Under the pieces are notes generated by a model that had not been told where the DNA came from, searched no databases, and was given only the letters and a program-made list of their open reading frames with translations. A stretch of 64,000 nt of DNA, from the NCBI GenBank assembly GCA_000469685.2, contig LS997563.1, positions 13,679,440 to 13,743,439 on the forward strand, written 5' to 3'. The position numbers were made by a program, and so were the translations under genes. This stretch comes from Haemonchus contortus (Eukaryota; Nematoda; Chromadorea; Rhabditida; Trichostrongylidae). The first letter of the stretch is position 1. Every line of letters starts with the position of its first letter. This document shows positions 56,901 through 64,000 of this stretch, in pieces.

Positions 56901-56982
56901 CCACACAACTTACCCCATTCTCAACTCACTCCAAAGTTGACCCGACTTCTCCAGGTGTTTCTTCAAGTTACATCGAACTTCC

Positions 56983-57032
56983 ACACAAACAAACAGACAC
57001 ACAGACAGACAGACAGACGGACAGACAGACAA

Positions 57033-57077
<45 letters not shown>

Positions 57078-57085
57078 AAAACACA
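56983..57085 (+). repeat. (CAGA)n microsatellite, locus 4
   Basis: About 100 bp of CAGA units with some AAAC, followed by GCGAGCGCTTTGTATACATT. It is translated as Cys-Leu-Ser-Val runs on the minus strand and QTDRQTDR runs on the plus strand; neither is a gene. Confidence 0.9.
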
Positions 57086-57119
57086 GTCGCGAGCGCTTTG
57101 TATACATTAAGGATCTTTT

Positions 57120-58305
57120 TCTGGTCATCAGTTGTTCCTTCCTCTAGCATGTAAGGTCATTCGCAAACATGCTCCTTTTCGAATGGCGCAAAAGTCCCCT
57201 ATCAGCCATGTCTCAGGAAGTTTTGCCGGCTTGCCCTTTCTCAACAATTAGCCCTGGCGGCGACTTGCTGTGCCTCCATTCTGACTGAAGTTTCTTATCT
57301 TTCCTGCAGCTGATGCCACATTTCACCAGTAAGGCCTCGTTGATTTTAGGAACATACCAGTATGATACTTGTCTGTTTGACTTCAAAAAATGCCTCCTGT
57401 CGGTCATGGAAACCCTTGCTCTGAACTTGTGATTTCCCCTGAGCTGAGCTGTCCATCTGGAGGTCATCCATTTCTCTCTGAATCTGGGCTAAGGCTTCTC
57501 TGAGATCTCGGTATATTGTTCGTCGTACCATTCCCTCAATGTGCCTTACCGTGAAGGTTTCGTCAGATGTCGTACTACCCACAATTTGTGCACTCAAACT
57601 TGTGTGGTGGAACTTTTTAGGGTCCTTTGTGAGAGGTTTAGGTGGAAAGCGATCGAATCTACCAGAGTGAACAACTGAAATCAAGAAAATCCTTCTGTGT
57701 TGAGTTCTCTGTCCCAGAGAATCCTTCTAATCTCGCTGATTCATCAGTCCCATGATGCCCTTCCGGAGCTTCTGGAACGTTTAAAAATTGTGCCCAATTT
57801 TCCAATTAGGCGTTATTATTCGCTTAATTGGTGGGGCCTAACTATCCCATTGCCGACAAACTCATACCTACTGAATTTGCTCAAAGACGAGAAAAAACTG
57901 CAACTATGCTTCCAGCTTGGTTGGAATGTCTTCGTAGCGGATTATCCGGGGGTTTTTGGCGATCTCGAATTGAATTTGACGATCAAAAGTGAGTGCGGCG
58001 CAATGTCAATTCCCCCATATCCCCTCGTTTGGAGCCTGTGTGATAGCAGAGAGTAGGCACTCGGGAGGGTTTTCTCAGATACTGTTACTTGCCATATCCT
58101 ACCTCTTAATAGTTTTGTTTTTTTTTTCTCAGGAAATAGCTTTTATGGGAGATCCTATAGTAGTTCTCGGCCATTCTTTGTTGCTTTCTTAAGATATTAT
58201 AGCTTACAAATAACTGTGACATTCTTCAGTTGATGCCGACTTTTATGATTCCCCTTCATGACCCAAAAAGAATCTGCTGTGTTTTGAAATAAAGTAAAGG
58301 ATGAA
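57120..58305. other. Unassigned; overlapping minus frames of uncertain status
   Basis: The minus frame 57346-57684 includes IEGMVRRTIYRDLREALAQI, a plausible amphipathic helix. A plus frame of 119 codons (57697-58056) lies beside it. Neither has a recognised domain. They may be relic retroelement sequence. Confidence 0.3.
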
Positions 58306-58309
58306 GCCT

Positions 58310-58590
58310 TGGGGCGTTGATCAGTTCCCTCTGAGGGATGCGCCCACGCACCCGACTTCCATTCAGAGTCTTCATGCCGTATTGAATGCGCATGTGGCCT
58401 AAACACTTGCGGTGGCAAGCAGGTGATCAGGTCAGTGCTTTTATCCTCCCAGATGAGTCTGGTACCGACTATCGACCCTTGAGGGAGGGAAGGCTTGGTT
58501 GGTCTAGGCAGATATCAATCCGGGATTCGAACCCTTGACAATGCGTGTGAAGTGCGCCGCTTTCCTCTACACCACTTCAGCCCGCCGGCG
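58310..58590 (-). repeat. tRNA-derived SINE copy S6, inverted
   Basis: 3' end GGGGCGTTGATCAGTTCCCT; body TCATGCCGTATTGAATGCGC and TTTTATCCTCCCAGATGAGT; head CAATCCGGGATTCGAACCCT. Full length. Confidence 0.82.
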
Positions 58591-58594
58591 TTTT

Positions 58595-59310
58595 TAAATA
58601 TTTTGAAGGAACTATCATGCAACTTGCAGAGTTTTTAGAAAGTCGTAAAAGGCTGTTCTTTAACTTTCTTTACGAATCAATTCTTTGTAAACCCTTCAAG
58701 GATAGCTTTATTACCTATTCGCACTCCTGTCCTGTCCTTTCGTTTATTGATTTGAAAATCTCATTCACCCATGTGTATCATTGGGGCCGAAGTCAGTTCA
58801 GAGATCGAATTGTGATCGTCTGTGATGCAACGAGCACGTGGTTCTAGGCAAAAATTGATGAGCCCAAATGACGACTGCAAAGTTCTTTACGAGGTTTCTA
58901 CAGATGTTCGCACGGCTTTATCAATGGGCTTACAGGCTTCCTGAAGGCATTTAGTTAATCGTGTAGGAGATTTGTTCAATGTAATTCTTAAAGATGGTTG
59001 TCAACTGAGTTCTCGAAATTGGTGCAAATTAAGGGCGTTCACAAGGTTTTTTCTTGCTTAGTGATTTTATGTTGTAAGGCTCACAATGAAAAGGCAGGCT
59101 GTTACTAAAAAGCTATTCATTTTCAATAACTACACAGTTATACGACAATTATCACCATCGAAGGTTTATCGAGCAGCTTTTCAGTTGTCCATGTCATCAG
59201 CTCGTTCAGATAATTATTCATCCACTCCCCTGTAGCTGTGTTCACACACCGCTGGGATGCTTCTTTGTGAGGGGTCCTTTGAGTGCAGAGCAGGTCTGCA
59301 TGAATAGTTA
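58595..59310. other. No gene recognised
   Basis: No supported feature. Confidence 0.45.
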
Positions 59311-59315
59311 GTTGG

Positions 59316-59712
59316 AGGCACAGTTCACGATAGCTCCAAGGTATTTAGCTCAAGCAAAATAGTGGAAGTTACGATGCTGAATAGTCCGAAAATAGCGAAG
59401 AAAGTGCTAAGAAAGACCGGCGGCACTTTGTGAAAGATGTAAGCTTTCAAAATTGTAAAAAAAGGGGTACGAGATCATGTGTTTCTAACTATCTGGGTGT
59501 CACCACATAAGCATACTATTAGTCGGCGTCCTAATGCATCTTTGTGAATGTTATAGCCTCAACTGGTGGGTAAGTCCTCCATTCCGGATATGGAGCCCTC
59601 GTGACGTCCTGTCAAGGTCGTTTTTCGACCTAATCATCTCCCACGTCCTGAGGACCCAGGATCATCTTAGGGGAAAGTTCGAGAGAATTTTTTTCTTTTG
59701 TGAACTTTGCAT
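59316..59712 (-). mobile_element. TTAA MITE, copy G (397 bp), diverged
   Basis: It starts AGGCACAGTTCACGATAGCT and ends TTTTGTGAACTTTGCAT. The interior partly follows copy E (ATAGCGAAGAAAGTGCTAAG). The flanking targets have decayed to TTGG and TCAA. Confidence 0.7.
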
Positions 59713-59799
59713 TCAAGAATGATTGTTACCAGCCAATAGAACAGCTCCTGTATGTAACTTGGTGGTCCCACCTCAATGAATAACTAGCTAGATTTTCGA

Positions 59800-60120
59800 A
59801 TTTATTTACCCATTTATTTGTTTATTTGTGACTCCGCATATAGCAGACGTAAGAAACAGCACAGCTTAACATACAGCAAAGGTTTGCAATCAAAATATTT
59901 ACGATAATTTCCCATAATATGTGCATGAATCAGGTTATCTTGTCCATCAGACGCTCGAAAAGCACGAATACAGAATGGATGAGCAACGCGTTGAGCTTTA
60001 GAGGAAATACGTTTTGAACCCTTTCAAAAGTTAGAAACCTTCAGTTAGATTTTGCTTTTGCTTGATCTGGCAAGATCGGACAGTAGTCTGAATACCGTTC
60101 ATACATTAGTGATGTTGCAT
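59800..60120 (-). repeat. Possible LINE 3' end with A-rich tail
   Basis: On the minus strand the segment ends GAGTCACAAATAAACAAATA and AATGGGTAAATAAAT, a short-unit A-rich tail. Upstream minus frames are too decayed to name. Confidence 0.35.
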
Positions 60121-60129
60121 ACAACCTTA

Positions 60130-60362
60130 TAGCGTTAGTTCACCCGTTACTGTGGACTGCTCATACCTTCGACTTCCATTCAGGTTCGTAGCGGCTTTAG
60201 AATACGTGTGTGGCCAAATGTACATACCAGCACTTTTTTCTACCAGACAAGTTTGATGCTGACTGGCGAACCCTGGAGTAAGACTTCGTTGGTCAAAGGG
60301 ATTACCGGACCATGCATGTGGTAGTGCGCCTCTTGTCGCTATTGCCACCACAACACCTCCAC
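60130..60362 (-). repeat. tRNA-derived SINE copy S7, inverted
   Basis: TTCGACTTCCATTCAGGTTC, AATACGTGTGTGGCC, TTCTACCAGACAAGTTTG and the head ACCATGCATGTGGTAGTGCG follow the family in reverse order. Moderately diverged. Confidence 0.68.
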
Positions 60363-60364
60363 CC

Positions 60365-61455
60365 GAATATCGTTAGAAAGTCAATTAAAGAGTTTTCAAT
60401 GTGCAAATTTTTAGTCTCATGCTCAGCAAATACATAGAATGAGGTGAAGGGACCGAGAAAGTCTTCGAAGTTGTTGAACAGCTTGCAAGTAAACATCTTC
60501 TGATTTTTCCTCACTATCCGTTATCTTTTTTTCTAATATTGATGAAGGAACAACGAGCCGCACTTTACAATAGGTCTAATATAGGTTTTGTGAGCCCTAA
60601 ATTTTTAGAGTATCTGTTTAAACTTCTTTTTCATCAGAGAAGAAGTCTTCGAGTATCTCACAGTTCGAATTGTGGCCTTCCTAAAGGCCATTTCAAAGTA
60701 CTGGCAAAACTCAATCATTGTTGTTGTGGGGCTCAAACCTTCTAACATATAAACCCCATGAAGGATTTGGTTTTTGAATCAATATACACTGGATCAATTG
60801 GGAAAACCCTATGAAGACAGTTTTTTCAGGAGCTATAGGCAATTCCCCTCGGTGATGCAAACGAAAAGCCTGAGCACAATTCAGGATCCACCCTATCTGT
60901 TGACAACCTTGACGCAGACCTCTCGAAATACCACCTGAGGCGGAATTTCGGGAAAAGCAGAGAAAGAAGCACAGTAAGAGGTCAGCCTGATAAGCTATGC
61001 CCAGTCTGCCATTCCCTGTAGGCTATATCACATCGAAAAGTTTAGGCTATCAGAGTGATTCCAAATTAGGAGCCGAATAGACCTCGAGTAGTATGTAGTA
61101 TTAATAACAGTCGTAGGCGGAATAAATGAATGAATAATATGAACATTACTTATGATAATAATCTACATCTACTTCTCTGAATGTTTCTACTCAGTCTCAC
61201 TTCGGGTCGTAGCTTTAACCTTAGTCAGCATCTAATGCCTTTTTTGAATCATGATATGGTTATGAACACAAGTTCTTGTCATTTCCTCGTTCCTTTCGTG
61301 TACACCCTTTGATCGAAGCTTCAAACAAATTTGATTGTACAATTTCTGAAGTCAGTTCCTCGGGATTACTCGAATATGCAGTAGATCTCACTCATCAGTA
61401 TGGTATGCCTGTATGGTATGCTGAAATGAAATAATTGTGTTGTCATCATAATGAT
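60365..61455. other. No gene recognised
   Basis: A (GAAT/AATG)n-like patch near 61117-61135 may be a LINE tail; nothing else was recognised. Confidence 0.4.
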
Positions 61456-61458
61456 TCC

Positions 61459-61880
61459 CAGATGGCGGAATTGATGTAGTGGAAACACGCATGGTCTGGG
61501 GAACGAATCCCGTATTGATGCTTGCCCAGGGCGACCAAGCCTTCCACCCCTCCGAGGTAGATAACTTGGCACCAGAGGCTGCTTTTATAGTCCGCGAGTG
61601 CGCGAGTGAGGGCGCCAGCCGGGGGACTACTTGGCCGGCTGACGCGCTCATTCGCGCACTCGCGGGCCGAGTAGTACCCCGGCCGGCAGGCTCCCGCCCT
61701 TGCGGGCTGGATCGCCGACTATAAAAGCAGCCAGACTCTCTTGAGAGGATGAAGTATTGACTTGAACATCGGCACGCCACCGCAACCCATTCTATTGACT
61801 TAATAGGCCTTTAGTACCCACTTGATTCTAAATGGAAGTCGTAGGCAGGTCCCCATCCCAAGAACGGGCTTAAAAAATAA
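61459..61880 (+). repeat. tRNA-derived SINE copy S8, split by a palindrome
   Basis: The left part runs from the head (GGAATTGATGTAGTGGAAAC; GGGGAACGAATCCCG) to GATAACTTGGCACCAGA. The right part continues CTCTCTTGAGAGGATGAAGT, TTGACTTGAACATCGGCACG and ATGGAAGTCGTAGGCAGGTC. The GC-rich palindrome at 61577-61732 interrupts them. Confidence 0.82.
61577..61732. mobile_element. GC-rich palindromic insertion (about 155 bp) in SINE S8
   Basis: The outer inverted repeat is GGCTGCTTTTATAGTC / GACTATAAAAGCAGCC (61577-61592, 61717-61732). A second, inner repeat is CGCGAGTGCGCGAGTGAG / CTCATTCGCGCACTCGCG (61593-61610, 61647-61664). CCAGA lies at 61572-61576 and again at 61731-61735, consistent with a 5-bp target duplication that overlaps the repeat end. 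Without it the SINE sequence is continuous. Superfamily unknown. Confidence 0.75.
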
Positions 61881-61889
61881 CTTACATAG

Positions 61890-64000
61890 TCAATAACAAG
61901 CCTATGATCAGCCAACATATCCAACTCTTGTAAAGTTTTTGATATTTCTCAGGAAAGCACTAACGGGGATCATCGTTCTTTTCCGTTTTCCGCTTAAGTC
62001 TTTTACAGTAGAATTGAAATAATTTTACAAGAATTGTCTTTTGGCAAAATAGTTCCTTCTCACTGCCAGTAAAGGCCGAATGGACGTCATTTTACAATAG
62101 TTTTTTAGCCGAATCTCGAATCACCTATCTTGGAAATGATTCAATCCGTTGAGGATGTTCCCCATACAGGTATTCTTCAGTTGATATTTTCGAAGAATCG
62201 GGGTTGGGTTCTTTTATAATTCATTGTAACCGACCTACAATTCAATTCGCGAACCACTAAGAATCGATGAGAGCTTTGCAGCGCAGTTTATGGCGTTAAT
62301 GTCTGGGAGCCATTCTCGGCTGGAAAGTCTCCTTCCCTACTTATTCTCAGCCCAATCTCCAAGGATCCAGCTGCTGAGCATTCTTCCAGCTTTCTGAATG
62401 TGGCTCACAGATGTTCATGTCAAATGGCTGACTTGGCAACTTTGTTGAAGGCCCGCGATTCCAAAGGAACCATTGTTACACAGCAAAGAGGCGACTCGGG
62501 ATTGCGTGAATTCTTTTGAGTGGGCTGCTGGTGCCAAGCATCGGCCAGCGGATTGTCCGAATCGTGATCGTCAGTATGTACTTTGAATCAGAACGTTTTC
62601 TGTCAACGGTTCTCAGATACCTAAAGTCATCGATGCCAAATAACACTACCTTTATTCCTATCACGTCAGAGATCAAGGTGTGGGCCAGCTAGGGTTCCAT
62701 TTCAAGTGTGTGGAAATTCAAATCAATATGCGCTCTTCTTGGTAACTCAAACTGTTGACCGCAAGCAACGCGAGTATCAATACAAAATGCAGATCGCTTT
62801 GATGACGGAATTTGCTTTGGAATGTCTACAGCTGTGAGGTGGATGTGAGGATGCTACAGACAAAGAGTACTCCTGTCGATCGAATCTGTACAGCATGATT
62901 GTCCCGTCTTTTTCGACAAGGTTGTCTGCTTGATGGTCTTATTGTTAAATTCGACGATCCTATTCGAGTGTAATTTTCTTCTAAAAGTTCGAAGAACGGC
63001 GGAGGAACTATCTCTGTTGGGAGAGGCGAGGAGAAAGTATTCCGCGAATTTGATTACGTATTAAATGTAATTACAAACCCCTAATTCGCTTTCGTTAGCA
63101 GGATTTTTCAGACCATATTTGGTCTCCCACCAATGGCCTTTTATCAGTTCCTCTGTTTGTGATTGTCAGCAGAGGTATTATGCTGATGTGCTCCTTGGCC
63201 TCCAGGGATAGCATGTGTGAACTGTCGGGTCGAAAAACGGCGTAGACAGGGCGTACTATTGGCTCCAGAACTGGTTTGGTCGACGTACAAAGTCAAAAGT
63301 GACCGTGTTATGACGGCCTTGTTGAGGCTGCACAATAAACTGTGAAGATACCTTAAATAGTACGCTTACTTCAAGAGACAGGCGGTCATGGCGGAGATGG
63401 CGACCTCGTACAATCCCCATTTTACTATTTTTCCGAACCCTAATATTTTTCTGAAATCCGCCGATTTTTGCACTTGCGTCTCAGCACGTGTTTCGCTCAC
63501 TTTTCGGTCTTCTGCGTTGCCAAACTTGAAGTTTTATCCTTTTGTTGACCTTTGCTTTAGAGTGACAGATTTGCTTCAGCGCATCCATCAGGGTTCGATG
63601 TTCACCCATCATAGTTTTTTGTGATGACCTGGTTCTCCAACCCATTATTTATCTACCAGGACTTGTACTTCATCCGGATCCTAATCCTCTTCCCTGAATC
63701 GAAACGAAATTTGGAGTCTGGTTACGCTGTCTGGGACTTTTACGACCGAGATTGCTCAGCGAGATAGCTGACTCGAGCGCAACTCGGAGATCCAGCGCAG
63801 AATGAGAACGACCGAAGCCCACATTGTGACGTCCATTCTCCAGGCACCCTGGAAATTCGCTCAAAGTTATCACCGTGACTGAGAGGAGTCAAATAGGTTA
63901 GGATCCATGCGTCTATCTTCGTGACACACTTAAATCAAGCGGTTGGGATTATTCGGGACTGATGGCAAAACGGGATAGTCTCAGTGGTACGAAAGCTGTA
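61890..64000. other. No gene recognised
   Basis: Scattered short frames only (such as 62476-62676 minus with DDFRYLRT, which faintly recalls a LINE RT motif). No repeat from elsewhere in the window was matched. Confidence 0.4.

Noticed and set aside
56910..57128. Cys-rich repeat protein (CLSVCLSV)
   Set aside because: Pure translation of the (CAGA)n microsatellite on the opposite strand.
62476..62676. LINE reverse transcriptase fragment (DDFRYLRT, minus)
   Set aside because: The similarity is limited to about five residues, and neighbouring RT motifs are absent.

Overview
This window looks like gene-poor, repeat-rich DNA from a nematode. The closest fit is a strongylid such as a hookworm. 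Evidence for this is the RTE-clade LINE protein segments, the Penelope-like GIY-YIG segments, the mariner and Tc1 elements and the tRNA-derived SINEs. The genus assignment is inference. There are no bacterial operons, no rRNA genes, no CRISPR array and no convincing host protein-coding gene. Almost every open frame over 60 codons is a chance frame, a repeat translated in the wrong frame, or a transposon relic.

Layout. 1-1033 is the 3' part of a broken mariner element inserted into a Penelope-like element fragment (1034-1266, minus). 3930-4885 is a decayed RTE-type reverse transcriptase flanked by a 250-bp inverted repeat pair of unknown identity. 6-11 kb holds two TTAA-flanked MITEs, CA-rich repeats and poly-G tracts. 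12259-13140 and 43874-44748 are two copies of one internally deleted mariner. 15580-15839, 36079-36338 and 49371-49628 are three copies of a 258-260 bp foldback element with 9-bp target-site duplications. 17.6-22 kb holds GC-rich dispersed repeats, a LINE-like 3' end and a duplicated 400-bp unit. 23-30 kb holds more MITE copies and a long featureless stretch. 31596-32130 is a tail-to-tail pair of SINEs. 37759-39320 is a complete, apparently intact Tc1-like transposon with an IR/DR end structure and a one-intron transposase gene. It is the only gene in the window I would call intact. 46.7-48.5 kb packs a Penelope-like fragment, a SINE, a GC-rich element and a MITE side by side. 56-62 kb is SINE-rich, and one SINE has been split by a GC-rich palindrome.

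How the parts relate. Most of the non-autonomous families (TTAA MITEs, foldback elements, GC-rich elements, SINEs) have no protein-coding partner here, so they must be moved by enzymes encoded elsewhere. Nested insertions give relative ages: mariner into Penelope-like; foldback into a TTAA MITE; foldback into a GC-rich dispersed repeat; palindrome into a SINE. The most interesting unassigned item is the foldback family. Each copy is a near-perfect palindrome, the outer arm sequences differ between copies yet stay paired within each copy, and all three have target-site duplications.
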